From NCBI GenBank assembly GCA_008477525.1, contig SPDT01000007.1, forward strand, positions 2,356,001-2,420,000: DNA of 64,000 bases, read 5' to 3'. The translations under genes were made by a program, and so were the position numbers. Under the pieces are notes generated by a model that was not told the origin of the DNA, did no database searches, and worked only from the letters and a program-made list of their open reading frames with translations. Of this stretch, positions 1-12,133 are shown in pieces (position 1 is the first letter of the stretch; every line of letters starts with the position of its first letter). The stretch is from Hypomyces perniciosus (lineage: Eukaryota > Ascomycota > Sordariomycetes > Hypocreales > Hypocreaceae).

Positions 1-3000
1 CTGCTTCTACATACGACCGACTGCTACTAGTACGACTACTACTTCGTACTTCTTCTAATACTACTACTCCTACTGTCAGGAATGCGCTCCGTACGCGTAC
101 CCGACTTAGTCAACCCGCATCATAAAGGTTACATCCGTATGGCCGTCAATCGGATTCCATCCAGGTGCTTCGTACTTCGCGATTCCTCCAGCCCAAGCCA
201 AGTTGCAGTCCAAGCTCTCAGCTTTACCGGGCGAGACGATGAAACTGCCGTCCGAAATCGCCAGTGACATACATAGAACAGGGATAATATAGTGGTATTA
301 TCGTGGATGTGTATGTTATTGCGACTACCTCGTAGGGAATACTAATCCTACTACTCTCCTCGCATGAATACCTCCTCTGCCACGGGGCTGTCGCGAGGTT
401 CTTCCAGGTCTGGTAGTATTATTAGCGTCCTGGTGCGGTCCGTTGCGCCCGCAGACAAAGCGCTAAGTCCTACTCTGGTTAGGTAGTCATACGGCCAGCT
501 CGACAATGCGTGCTGCTGCCTTTTGCTGCGAGACATGTCTAATATGACAGCCGATTTTTGCTCCAAATCATACTCGCAAGTTGTTCGCGAAGAATTTCGG
601 TCGGTCCTTCATCGTTATTTTACGAGTATTCTTAATTTCGTATGGGGCACTACTCATAGTGGTGCCGTAGTACCCGTTAGTTAGTATAGAGGGCGTCGCC
701 TCTCACACCGAGCCGCTTCCCAATCCGAATCGAGATCACCCATTCGCAAGAACAAGCCAGCTACGAAGTACGGGGTACTCAGCAGCTAATCTTCAATACT
801 ACTACTTGCCACTCGCGTCGAATGAGCACCCTGAGCCTGAGGAGGGAGGGCCGTATTCGTTGTCCCCGGCATATGAGTAGTACATACTTCGTACAAGTGC
901 CACACACTCTCTCCTGACGAGGGTCGCTTCCAGGTTCTTGATGCAGCATTGGTCACTTCTCCTAAATCCGTAATGCGTGCTTGCCCTCGTAGTTTCTGCT
1001 TTGGACTTGATGCCTCTAAGCCCTCCGAATATTGGCCAATCCCATCATCAACAGCAACACCAATGGTGAGTCCACCCCACAAAGCGTGGGGGTTGCTTGA
1101 TATCTACTAGGTAGTCCATTTGATCACAAAAAACCAGCTGTGTGCTGATTAGTCGTTGTTGGCTGTACTCCGTATATAAGGTACATATACAAACTGGAGC
1201 GCCTTCTATTGTAAATGGCATGATTTTTATGTGCCTTGATAAGATAGCGACTGGCTCCACCATCAGCAGCCACATTGAGGAACAAGGTATGTATGTGTTT
1301 CCTCGAGCCGCGAGCATGGATGGATGTTTGAGCCTGGCTCAGTTCAGGGGTTTGGTGCGCGGATCACCGCTTCGGACTGCTTCTCTGCAGCTTCCGTCGG
1401 GCCCGGACGAAATGTATGTACGATGTGTGTACGGAGTACGGAATATTCCATACGTAAATCGGTCTTCACGGCCCTTGCCCGAGGCTGATATGGCGTAGTG
1501 GTCGTATGTAGTAGTACTTCGTGCTAATAGTGGTATCATCAAGGGATGGCCAGGTGAATTGGACGCGTCTCGGTGAGTTCTAGCCAATTGCCGATGAACT
1601 CGTGTCTGGTTGCTCGGCTTGTGCTTGTTGCATAGCTCCCCAGATCACGGCACGTCGTGCAGGTCTAACATATTGATAGAGGCAGATTGCAGCAAGGTGG
1701 CTGGTGTCTGGATGGTCCAATGCCCAGTAGGCCACAGATGCTTCTTTTAAAACGCTGTAGATACATAATATCCTCATTTAATCAGCGGGCCTGAAGGTTG
1801 GTTCGCCAGCCCCCAACGAGAGGTCCGAATCTCAGGCTCCAATATTCCGTGCAGGACACGATGATCCTGGCAAGGGTAAAATAAGAGTGCAAAAACCTTC
1901 AGCTGCCGTGTTCTGTGCGAGAACTGACTGGGCTGTGAGGAAAGGTATGAGTACAGAGTGGTAATACTACCTTACTAATAGCCTCAAATTGACGCTTGTT
2001 GGGGGCTAGGATAGAGCAGGGTCCCACGACCCAAAGGGACAGCGTCAATTTGCAGCAGCAACATCGTCGCCTCATCCACCTGGGAGCTCCAGCTCGAGCT
2101 TGGCAGATGAACGATGGATCTCCACGGCTGGCCCTGCCCCCTGGGGTTGGGCTCTCTTGGAGCGTCACCACACGAGCCACCAGACCACTCCTCTCGAGTC
2201 GCACAACACCACCACCAGCCCGATACTGCACCTCATGCTGCTGCATGGCTCATGTAAACCCAGCATTTGCGGCAGAACATCTCGGTTGGGCCTGCTCAAT
2301 CGATACACCTACAGCTCATGCTGCAGGCAGCCACAAGCAGCAGCTGTACCAATAGCTCCGTCAAGGCCACGGTGCAAAACACATCGAACGAAGCATATGT
2401 CGACAAGCGTAAAGGCTATGTATGTGTCGAGGTGTGGCCAATTGTCTCTGGATAGCCTGTGTCTCTGCCCAAGTGACACCCACAGCGCAGCGCTCACACA
2501 CATACCAGTACTACTCCGTACTTCGTACGATACGTCGATAGTAATGCTACTACTACTACTGCTACCGCTGCTGCTGCTGCTGCTAATGCTGCCAGGACAG
2601 AAAAGAGAGCTGATTGTGACCCAAGAGTTTCCTCCGCAGCTGTTCAATGGGCCCAGGCGGACGCACGCCGAGCTGCAGAGGGCTGCAAAGGCAAGCACCG
2701 GACACCACCAGCATGGCGGGGACTTTGGCCTGCAGCTCCGCTCACAAATCACATGCGGCTGCGCTGCTTGACACAGGTCTAAGGTCTTGGAGCTTGCAAG
2801 CTATGAATGATATCATGGTACAGGAGGCCATGTCCGAAGCAGCCACTCGCAGGCGTGTCTGCAAATCTAGCCGGGGGTCCACTGAGCCTAAGGTACGGAG
2901 TAGTTGGGAACGGTATTGTGTCACGTCTTGGGCTAGAGACGGCATTCTTTCATTGCACGTTGTTGCTGTGGACGAGCCAGCAGATGGCGCAGCGATGTCC

Positions 3001-4151
3001 CCCACAATGTGCCACATTCATGAAGGGAGGGCGAGAATGCTCTGCTGCAACCCATGCTCTCTGAACTCTGAAAGACTAGCACCCTCGGCGTTGGATCAGG
3101 AACCTTGAATCGGCTTTTTCGGTGCTTATTCTCAATGGTTGCCAAACAGGCGGGTCTCCCAATCCCATGGTAAAGAAAGCCCTACGAGTACGGAACGTGT
3201 TCATACTAATACTACACCCTCGAACGAACAAGTACGAGCACTGCTATTACTGTTACTACTACCACTAGGTACTCCTCCTCGCACATCCTGACCAGGGTCA
3301 TGTACTAGGGAGTACCTCCACGTCTCCACAGGGACTGGTTGGTCGGCGCTAGGACAGGGAAGGGTGGGCACCAAGCATGGGCACCGTTGCTTCAAGTGGG
3401 GATGATTGCCAAGGCCTCGACCGTCCAGATGTCATCTCTGTTCCCATCGACAAACCCCAAGCCTAGCAGTTGTGTCCACACACTTGCAGAGTCGGGCCCA
3501 CGGGAACCACGGCACAAGCCAGCCGTACGAGAGAGTACGCATTCACGAAGGGAGAAGCTGTTAGATACTTTCAGCCCATCTTCCACCCCCTACTTGGTGC
3601 GTCGCTTCCAGCATCACCCAAATCTGGGGGCTATGATGGAGGGTTGTGGGGGGCCCAGACACCTGTTGACAAACAAATGATCTCTTCGGCATCTTACGAG
3701 TGCATGATTAAACGAGATACTACTCTGTAGTACTTGCTACTACAGAGACGGAGTACTGTTGGACCCTGTCGCCTTGGCTGGCCATCACATAAGACCCTCT
3801 CCGCCACCACAACAACCCCTCCATGCCACCTAACCTGACTCTCTCTCCTCTTGTCTCCTCGCCACGATCTTTGCTCGCACCGTGCGTCCTGGCCAGCGAC
3901 AACTTCAATCAGCTCCAGTGCTGGTGTTGATCGCTAGCCCAACTCAATGCCAATCGACATCACTGCCTGACACCTCCACATGCATGCGCGACCGTTCGTT
4001 GGCCTATAACACAGCAAAGGCTCCATCTGATCGACAACACAAACCAAGTCGCCTCTCCCCGGACCTCCCTTCGCTTTCGCCCCCAAACCCATTGCTAATT
4101 AGGCTTTCGAAGTCCAATCTCGAGTGGGCATGTACTTGCTATTAACGCATA
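1..4151. other. Gene-poor region, no supported gene
   Basis: No reading frame here has recognisable domains or plausible splice structure; the longest open frames look like chance frames in mixed-complexity DNA. The stretch holds several copies of the TACT[C/T]CGTAC motif (for example 1429, 2512, 2519, 2893), short CTA-rich runs and a CTA/CTG repeat. The last few hundred bases are C/T-rich and probably form the promoter and leader of the zinc-cluster regulator that starts at 4152. Confidence 0.6.
2547..2591. repeat. CTA/CTG trinucleotide microsatellite
   Basis: A run of CTA units passes into CTG units with one interruption. It lies in the gene-poor stretch, directly after a compound copy of the TACTCCGTAC/TACTTCGTAC motif. 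It explains why long open frames appear on both strands here. Confidence 0.85.
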
Positions 4152-6490
4152 ATGGAACGGACGCTGGCCCTTCTGACGAACAGAGGAGACTTCACCAGAC
4201 TGGACAGGCAGATCATGTCCTCGAATGAAGGGGCATGGGAAGGCATGGTTCTACCATCGCCCTCTCCAACGGAGTCCGTGTGGAAGAGTGCCTCTTCAGT
4301 GGCGCCTCTGCAAATTGGGCAACTGTCGCCTGTGAGCTCCAGCACCGATATCAATATGGACAGTTCCTCCGCTCCAATGTGCCATTCTCTATCGTCATCT
4401 TGCACAGATTCATGGGGTGGCTACGGGGATCGAGACGATGTCGAGGATGATAACCGATGGGAACAATGCTCTGATGAGGCCCTCACCATTCCCAAACTAG
4501 AGCCTATGGATGATGATATCAACTTGGAAGACCTGCAAGCTGCTCCATTAACACATAGTCCGCCGAATGAGACGCTGGGAACTTCACAAATCAAGCAAAA
4601 ACGGCCACGCGGAAGACCAAGGAAACATCCACTAACCCCAGTGGTAAATACGAGCAAGATTACCAAAGGCCGGTCGAAAACAGGATGTATAACCTGCAGA
4701 AAGCGCAAGAAGAAATGCGATGAGGCAAAGCCGAGATGTATGTTCACCAGCATCCCCGTCCCCCAATTATGTAGCTGTGCTTCCGAACATGGCACTGACA
4801 CCATTGCGAAGGTATGAATTGCGAGAAAAACGCCGTTGTGTGCGAAGGATATCACGAGAAGCAGGTGTGGAAGAGTGGCAAGGAAAGGGCCGAAGAAGGT
4901 ATACCAAGTAAATTCTAGCAGAGTCCCTAGCCAAAGCCATAGCTAACTCCAACAGCAGAGCGACTACGATGGGAGAATCTCCCCATCATTACCATGCAGC
5001 CCATTTTTCATGCGGTGGAAACTACCGAGGACAAAATTTTCTGGAAGCACTACGTCAACCACCTGAGCAACGTTTTGACTGTTGAAGGCGAGGCCAAAAA
5101 CGCCTTCAAGGATATAATTTTGCAGCTTGCCAATAGGCACCAAGGTCTAATGCACTCCATACTTGCTGTCAGCAGCAAGCACATCGATTTGGACGCGCCT
5201 TATGGAACCAAGATTCTCCGAAACCACCCGACAACAAGCAAAGAAGCTCTGCAGCAACGTTCGGAGTATCATCAGGACGAAGCCTTGAAGAGAATGTATA
5301 GAGACATGGACAAACCGATAGACAAGGACGACCCGGAGCATAAGACCGTTCTTGCCGCCCGGTATGGACAGATGTTATGCCTATTGCTCCAGACGCGTGC
5401 AGAGGGCAATCCGAGAGGCGAGCATAGGGTCCATCTCCAGGCATACAAAAACTTGATACAGCACTCCCCGCCAGAAGACCCGATCTTTCACACATTTATT
5501 ACGGAGTTTTTCCAATACCACATCTACGCTGACGATTTGTTCTGGCACACCGACACCATGACCAAGCGTCTGTCGTCGGAGGAATGGAAACCATCATCGC
5601 CCATTCACCCACCCCGATTGCTGGGGGTTGCCGACGGTCTATTCCGTCACCTCTCACAGATCGCCAGTATTAGGAACACAATTCGTGTGAACATGAGCGC
5701 TTGTGTTGACCCATTGGTGGATTATACCAGCCTATACAAAGCAGCTGAAATTGACGCCGCGATCCGAGAGTGGATGCCCCGTTGGCCACCGGGAGATAGT
5801 CGCGATCGCGTGGGTCTTCTGTACAAACAGATGATGTGGGTGTATCTTTTCCGAACAATATATCCACCATCACCAGTAGTACCTGCACGCCGCAGCACCC
5901 TCGGCTCACTACCTTCGACAGTGGCCGCATCCATGTCCACGAATACACAGCCTCGACGGGCCTCCATCGCAACGACCATGGGCCCCTCGACTGCGAGCCA
6001 GCTTATGGGAGCCGGTCAGTCAATTTCACGCATGCAATTGACACACAGCTGCCCATCCACCCGCAACCCCTCAAGAACCAGCTCGATACACGAGGGGGAT
6101 TCACAACCTGGCGCAGCTCCAAGACCTGAGGCTCATCGTCCATCATCCCCACCACCCATCCGCCGGTCAGTCCAGGACGACCGGCGGATTACACTAGCGG
6201 TAGACGAGTCTCTCGCCATTCTTGAATCATTCAAGCCATCCAATCCAGCACAAACTCTACTCCTAATCCCATGCCTAGTAATCGGTACCGCATGCTTTGA
6301 AACAAGTCAGCAACAGCGTATCCGATCAGCCATCAGAGCCGTTCGCGGTTACACAGGTTTAAAAAACTGTGATCGTGTCTTGGAATTGCTTGAGGAGGTT
6401 TGGGTGTTGATGGAACAAGGCGATTTGGTTGCAGTTTGGGACTGGCAAGGTGTTGCCAGACGAATGGGACTCGACTTCCCCTGCACGTGA
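4152..6490 (+). CDS. AT-hook / Zn2Cys6 fungal transcription factor
   Basis: Nuclear DNA-binding regulator of about 734 residues. Three exons fit: 4152-4737, 4812-4898 and 4959-6490. The introns (74 and 60 bp) have GTATGT and GTATAC donors, and the second has a GCTAAC branch site. An AT-hook (RPRGRPRKHP) lies near residue 155. It is followed by a complete zinc cluster, C-x2-C-x6-C-x5-C-x2-C-x6-C, which is only complete after the first intron is removed. The rest resembles the fungal-specific regulatory region of the PF11951 (Fungal_trans_2, DUF3468) type, with a motif near LANRHQGLMHSILAVSSKHID; that assignment is from memory. Residues about 330-420 are Ser/Pro-rich and probably disordered. 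No adjacent enzyme cluster indicates its targets. A second Met at codon 23 could be the start. Confidence 0.88.
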
Positions 6491-7660
6491 GAGGAGATGC
6501 TCAGTCATCTTGCTCTCCAATTTTCACCCATAGCCTTTTAATTGTCCCTCGGGGACCCATTCACGGGAGGACTTGCAATAGAGGCCAGTCTTCTGGAACC
6601 CAGATGGTTGTCCTCCCACGCTTTCAGCAGTCGAACAGCATATGCACGACTACATGATATATACTGCTCGCCGCCGACTTGCTAATTTCTAGCGCGCCAG
6701 TATATTTATCATAAATAAGGTATGTTCCTCTTGCCCTGAAGCCTCTAGGTTCTCCAAATGGCTCTAACCCTGAACTAGAGACCACGATCATCACCCTGTT
6801 AGGGAAGCAGAAAAGAGGATACGACATCGATCCAGGGGATCTGGGCTGGCTGATTTGACTGTTTGGAGTTTTGGTGGGATGGGTGGCATACCAACCATGC
6901 GGACTGAAAGTGCTTCATTATCGCACATGGCTTGGTACGGGGTCGGCACTTTGTCATTTTTAACCTTGAGGGCGTTTTAAGGGGGGCGTGTCTACATTGC
7001 CACAGATAGGGAGACAACTTTCTGGGCCGGCATTATTCAACATCTCGGGCTTTGGGAAGGCGTATCTATGGAATCATGACAATTACTATCGTTATCAAAG
7101 GGGGGCAAAGTATGGTCTAATGCGCTGGCTGTAGGGTTTTTCACGAGCTTCGGCCGGAAGAGAGCTGTCCTTGTTATTTTCCCTTTGTTTATTCATATAC
7201 CCGGGTCGAATGGGGTATGGCTATAAGCCTGCCATTCAGCAACAAAAGGTGGATAATGGGGCCATTACGTTCGATTCATGTCAATCTTCACTCGGTTATT
7301 GATAGACTGTCTGTCTGTCCCCCATACCCGTCGCCAGTGAGGTTCCGTTTAAGTGGGGAAATCGTGGACAAGAAACATAAGCCCAGGGGGCCTGTTCAGT
7401 AGCATTTCTCTTCCATCATGACGACTTGCTGTTGTTGATCTGAAACGACCGGTAAAATAAGCCCTCGAACAAGAGAAGAAAAAAAGAATACATGCATCGG
7501 TCCATCAACTCGACTCTAACCATGCCGCCAGTAGCAGACAAAACGAATGGGCACACGAAAACTCCAGCCAGGTCCCTAAGCCTAAGATACACATTTCAGT
7601 CATGCATAGTGAACATAATCGCGTAAAGAAAAGACGGAAAAACGACCCCATCCTCCATGG
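6491..7660. other. Intergenic, no gene seen
   Basis: This is the space between the 3' ends of the zinc-cluster regulator (+) and the low-complexity protein gene (-), so it should contain two convergent 3' untranslated regions. The open frames are short and not protein-like. I see no repeat or RNA gene. Confidence 0.5.
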
Positions 7661-8875
7661 CTAGTCGTCCGGTCGATCACTCTCAAAGTAGAACCTGCCT
7701 AGCTTATCCTCTCCTCGACCGGGACTCCCCATTGCCGACGGCCCAGCCCTCGACTCGCCATGATCTAGTCGTTGTACAATCCTCTCGGCCGTCTCTCGAT
7801 TGGGTTGTTGCCGCCCGAGGAGAACCGGTCCCCTGAAGGTAGTGTCCACGAACGTATCTTGATCTGGGGAGAAGTTGGATGGCGGAGCGTCTGCGGCCAC
7901 GCCATCCACCATGCGCGCGTCTCGCCGTTCTTGTATGGCGGATGCGCTCATAGGCGTGTCGCCGCCGCCACTCATGTACGAGTCTCTGTCTCGCCGCATA
8001 TCACTGAGTCCGGAAATGGTCCTTTCCATGCCCCATTGATGTGCGGCGCCGGGAATCGGTCGCCGGTGGTAGATAGGGCCCGAGACGGTGCTGCCAGCTC
8101 CCTCGCCGAAGCCGACTAGAGACGCGGATCCATCATCGCTCATTCTGTCTTCGAAGCCTCCAATGGAATGTGTGCCTAGCCCCTCCAAGTCTTCGTACAT
8201 GGCATCAGGGTCGACGCCTGTGCTCGCCACGGATTCGCCTTCGCGGTAGTTGGTATCTGTGCTCAGGATGTCTTCGTCGTGGTCTCCCACCGTGCGTCGG
8301 TCGTCGCCCTCCCCAACGTGACTCTCTGTGGCACTGGCCGTGCCGACTGTGCTGATCTTGGTGACGGCAACAGGCTGGCCGTTGCTGTCGAAGTACGCCG
8401 GCGTGAGATGTTGTGTTGCAGGGAAGTTGGGAGGGAAGCCCGCGGTAGATGTAGGTGTCGTCTGTGGTGATATCGAGGATGCGCCGCCAGCGCTGCTCCC
8501 GGGCGCCTGAGGCGCGGCGCGGAGGGTAGACACTCGCTCAAGGCCGGCTAGGCGAGAGATGCGATCCGCTCGTTCGGCTTCGAGGCTGGTCGTCGATGGA
8601 TTGTGCTGGTGGCCTCGTCCGAGAGGGCCGATGTGGAAGTGGCCGCGATGGCCATCTTTGATAGCTGTTGTCGAAAGGGCAGAGAGAGAGGTGGTGGTGC
8701 TGGTGGGAGTGCCGCTGGCGAAGGGAAGCAAGTGGTTAGTTTCATCATCATGAGGCTGTTGGGAACAGCGCAAAGAGTCAAACGAGGGATGAACATACGG
8801 CATCTCTGATGGAGTTTCCGGGTTTGACTCCGGGGGCGGGAGGTTGATGAGAGTAGGATGCGAAGCCGGCGCCAT
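7661..8875 (-). CDS. Conserved-looking hypothetical low-complexity protein
   Basis: Function not recognised. The frame is open for 404 codons from the ATG at 8875. However, 8798 down to 8715 has all the marks of an 84-bp intron: a GTATGT donor, an ACTAAC branch site and CAG 18 bases later. Because 84 is divisible by three, removing it keeps the frame and gives 376 residues. The protein is hydrophilic and rich in Ser, Thr, Gly, Asp and Pro, with no signal peptide or membrane segment. A Thr/Ser run (TSTTTSLSALSTTA) and acidic middle and C-terminal parts suggest a disordered, perhaps regulatory, protein. It converges with the zinc-cluster gene. The biased but consistent composition, the splice site and the long open frame support a real gene. 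Confidence 0.7.
   Translation of the reverse strand: MAPASHPTLINLPPPESNPETPSEMPYVHPSFDSLRCSQQPHDDETNHLLPFASGTPTSTTTSLSALSTTAIKDGHRGHFHIGPLGRGHQHNPSTTSLEAERADRISRLAGLERVSTLRAAPQAPGSSAGGASSISPQTTPTSTAGFPPNFPATQHLTPAYFDSNGQPVAVTKISTVGTASATESHVGEGDDRRTVGDHDEDILSTDTNYREGESVASTGVDPDAMYEDLEGLGTHSIGGFEDRMSDDGSASLVGFGEGAGSTVSGPIYHRRPIPGAAHQWGMERTISGLSDMRRDRDSYMSGGGDTPMSASAIQERRDARMVDGVAADAPPSNFSPDQDTFVDTTFRGPVLLGRQQPNRETAERIVQRLDHGESRAGPSAMGSPGRGEDKLGRFYFESDRPDD
8715..8798 (-). other. In-frame 84-bp intron candidate
   Basis: On the minus strand this has a GTATGT donor, an ACTAAC branch site about 20 bases before the end, and a CAG acceptor. The retained form adds 28 codons without a stop, so both isoforms would be translatable. 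Confidence 0.6.
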
Positions 8876-10229
8876 TGTGTATGGTGTTGCCCTCTCACGA
8901 TCAACGTTGAGGATAGAGGGTGTAGCAGATGTTGTAGACGCTGCAGAGCAGAGCGTTGCCGTCGCTCAGCGCGGCCCGAGATTGGCAGCGTGTTTCCGAT
9001 AGGACGGAATCGATCCAGATCAAGAAGAGACATACATGAGATAGAAGAGTGTACGGATATTGGCTGTCCCGTAGGAAGATGTCAAGAGGATTAGTTGGAG
9101 GGGTGGTGAAGGATGAACGTTTCACGCCACGCGGATTGATTCCCAGGCTAGTATTTGGCTGTGGGGGACATACTCTGAGCTCCAGGGTCCATGAGTGCTG
9201 TGACTGGTCAAATATTGGCCAATATGACCCCTAAATGAGCGTGTAAGCTGTCACTTTGCAAGGGCCTCTTCGCGGAATTCTTGGGAGGCGATATGCAATG
9301 ACGTAGCTCAGCTCAGTCCAGTTCAACAATCAAGCTATGAGAGGCTGCCAGAGTATTAACATTCAGGCTCCCCAATAATCTTGTGTCAAATTCCCATCAG
9401 CCTTGTAAGTTGTTGGTAGGGTAAATATTTATATGTCCAGAGTTCAGGCTCCATATTGCTCCATTCCGTACTGTAGAATTCAATACATGGTTTAGATCGC
9501 CAGGAATGGCCCCCAATCCGCGTCCATATACTCCGTACGCCTCGATCAGATCAATATTTCCGAGACTCGAGACTCGGGAGCGTGAACTACACGCATCATT
9601 CCGTTTAATGTAGTGATCAGCCTTCGCCTCGCACTCCTCCTGCATTACTCCGTACCGCTAATCTACATACTATTAACCAGCCTACCCGAGACAAGGCGGG
9701 AAGGGGCATATTCCACCGATGTTTCAAGCCCGAATGGAAAGGAAATGAATGAGAGTATACGAAGTAATGGGTTATTAAATAGTTTTCTTTTTTGTCTCTC
9801 TCTCTGGTTGTGCTTCCGAAAGGATAAGGTTTTGGTTGAATTGCCAGCAGAAAAAAAGGGTGGTTGATATTCCATCCACTAGCCAACTTGGAATGCAAGA
9901 AACATCGCCACATCACAAACAAAGAGTTATCACCATGGCAATTGAACGGGATCATATAACGATATACTCAGTTGATTTTTGCGATTGGTTGCAAATATGA
10001 TAGATCCGTATAACTAAAAACACACAAGAGATATCTGCAAACCCATGCACATTCACTCCAACTCCAGCCATGGATGGATAATCGACAGCAGACTCTAAGG
10101 TCACACACTACCTAAGTATATATCCAGTGGTACGAAGTACACCAAACGCCAAATCGAAACGATAAAAGAAAATTCAAGCCTTTCCCACCTCAAGCCTGCC
10201 GAAATTCTGAGGCCCTTGTATATCCGTGT
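8876..10229. other. Intergenic, no gene seen
   Basis: This is the probable promoter and leader of the minus-strand gene that starts at 8875, followed by AT-richer DNA. It has two exact TACTCCGTAC motif copies (9529, 9646) and one GTACGAAGTA copy near 10131. The open frames here, including one at 8548-9033 that overlaps the gene, look like shadows. Confidence 0.5.
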
Positions 10230-10556
10230 TTACAACAGAGCCATACCGCCGGTCATGAGTCCAAAAGCAAGACTCAGCAGAACGAAGCCAGGTTCTTGAA
10301 AGATGACGCTGGCAGCATTGACACTCGGTACACTGGTCTCCGGTGATGTTGCGGATGATGATGTTGGTGTTGGTAGGAGTGCCATCGTGGTGGCGTTGGT
10401 GCCAATTGAAGAGTTGTTTCCATGGGGTGGCCAAGTGCCGTTTCCACCGAGAACAGAGGATGCAGTTGCTGCAGAGGGCGGTTGACCGCAGTCGGCCATA
10501 ACAAGACCGATGAAGACAAGGAAGAAAGTGAAGTAGTTGAGCATCTTGGCCGCCAT
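10230..10556 (-). CDS. Small GPI-anchored-type cell-surface protein
   Basis: A single-exon frame of 108 residues. It opens with an N-terminal signal peptide (hydrophobic core LNYFTFFLVFIGLVMA, cleavage probably before DCGQPP). A Ser/Thr/Pro/Asn-rich middle with N-glycosylation sequons (NGT, NSS, NAT) follows, and it ends in a hydrophobic tail (FVLLSLAFGLMTGGMALL). This signal, Ser/Thr stalk and hydrophobic tail is the plan of small fungal GPI proteins that sit in the membrane or wall. Only one cysteine is present, so it is not a CFEM or hydrophobin. No catalytic domain is visible and the neighbours do not suggest a role. Alternative: a simple type I membrane peptide. Confidence 0.65.
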   Translation of the reverse strand: MAAKMLNYFTFFLVFIGLVMADCGQPPSAATASSVLGGNGTWPPHGNNSSIGTNATTMALLPTPTSSSATSPETSVPSVNAASVIFQEPGFVLLSLAFGLMTGGMALL

Positions 10557-12133
10557 TGTATGTGACTCGAGGATATACGTATAGACAAGTGTTTTTTGGT
10601 GTTTGGGGAATCGAATGGCTCTTATGATCGAATCAAGACCTGAGGCGAATTGGTTGGTGCTGGTGAAGATGAGATAGATATATGGAGGCGATCATGCCGT
10701 TTTATCTATGGAAGTTGCACGCTCCGTGGTCGTGTAGACGATGGAGAAAGGAATTAAAACATAAACATCCAATGCCTTCAAAATGACCTTCTGGTCCGAA
10801 AGAAACAAGTCGCAGCAGAGATTTCAAGAAGAACAGGACCCTGATAAGTGCACAGGAATTCGATGAACCACCCGCGATGATGACATCCTGGCAAGGGAGG
10901 GAGGGCAAAGCTTCGTTATCAGCGCGATGGGCCAATCTCCGGTTGCAGATTTGCTGCATACCACACACCATCCCTTTACAGTTTTACGTCAGGCACGAGT
11001 AATTCAATCGGTAATATATCATGCTTTTCACTTGCAGCCCGGGAAGTTCCCAAGGGCACCCGCGCCAATGATACGGGGACATAGCACACTCCGTAGGTAT
11101 GTTGATGGAACTGGGCGTCTTGGAGCTTGATATCGGCATGCTCAATTACTGGCTCAACTTTGTACAGCAGCCAGCCACAAGGGAGATAAGCATTGACAAG
11201 GGCCTCAGGTTTAGGGGGTCTGGGAAAAGGAAGAAGAAGAGGATGTATAGAATGAAGAAGAAAAAAACCGATGAATAAAGAAAATACAGCCGTCACTGCC
11301 TTTCAACCTACTGTTTCTTCTGTATGTACGAAAATTAATAATAGGTGGTGTTTTGAATCCGGGTCTTCTGGTCCGGAGAATCAAGATTGCAGCTATTATA
11401 GCCCAGGGTCTATAGAGCGGGGTAGGCAATACCACTCCATACGCCACTGATAATAATCCATAGGCTTGAATAGTACTCCGTACTACGAGTAGATTTCATG
11501 GTCTGTTTAATTATTGAAACCTGGAAGATCGGAGGTAGAACGGGCCTACGAGGCGAATACCAACCATGTTTGAGGCCAAGTCGGCCAAGTTCCAACAGCC
11601 GAAAGGCTGAGGTGGACTTCCCGTATTGCCGTGAAACCGTCAACTAGTAATACAGAGTATCTTCCTTTCAACTCATTCCAGAGCATAGTCGACAACAGCC
11701 ATTCCTTTGTCGCATATCGAGCACAATGAGCCCCCGTTTCGTGTCGTGCTTTACGGAGCACAGAGGACTTCACTTCAACCTGTACTCCATTTCCGCGGGC
11801 TCAAAGCGCAGGGGATCCTGGAATGTCTTCTGCCCACCTCCAGGCACCACCTAGGCACCACCTGTGCACCATGAGGTGGCTAGAACAGTTTCAATAGTAT
11901 ACAGCCAAAATCAAGCCAACCGGCACGAGATGGAGGCTGAGCTAGGCGTTTCAACACCACTAGGAAGCCTTGCGGGTTGCCCATTTACCGTACATGCGGC
12001 TGAAAAAAAATGTATGGAGAGGCAGCCACCTGGTCAGCATAAGATGCACACGGGAATCAGGGATCGAAGCGTCCGTTCCACGTTCTGCAACACGCCATGC
12101 TTACTTCTTCTCTCTCAGAGGAGGTGATAAGCC
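10557..12133. other. Intergenic, no gene seen
   Basis: This is the divergent space between the GPI-type protein (-) and the NLR-like gene (+). It has one TACTCCGTAC copy (11474). Several short frames exist on both strands, but none has domain content or convincing splice links to the NLR-like first exon, which has an in-frame stop (TAA at 12128) just before its ATG. Confidence 0.5.

Noticed and set aside
9..30. ACATACGACC at the window start, as in the 5' end of 5S rRNA
   Set aside because: The match stops after about ten bases; the rest does not follow 5S rRNA sequence.
2100..2771. 223-codon plus-strand frame
   Set aside because: Runs through the CTA/CTG microsatellite; poly-Leu and His/Ser-rich, with competing frames of similar length on both strands.
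8548..9033. 161-codon minus-strand frame overlapping the start of the 7661-8875 gene
   Set aside because: Different frame from the longer, compositionally consistent gene; Arg/Leu/Pro-rich shadow.
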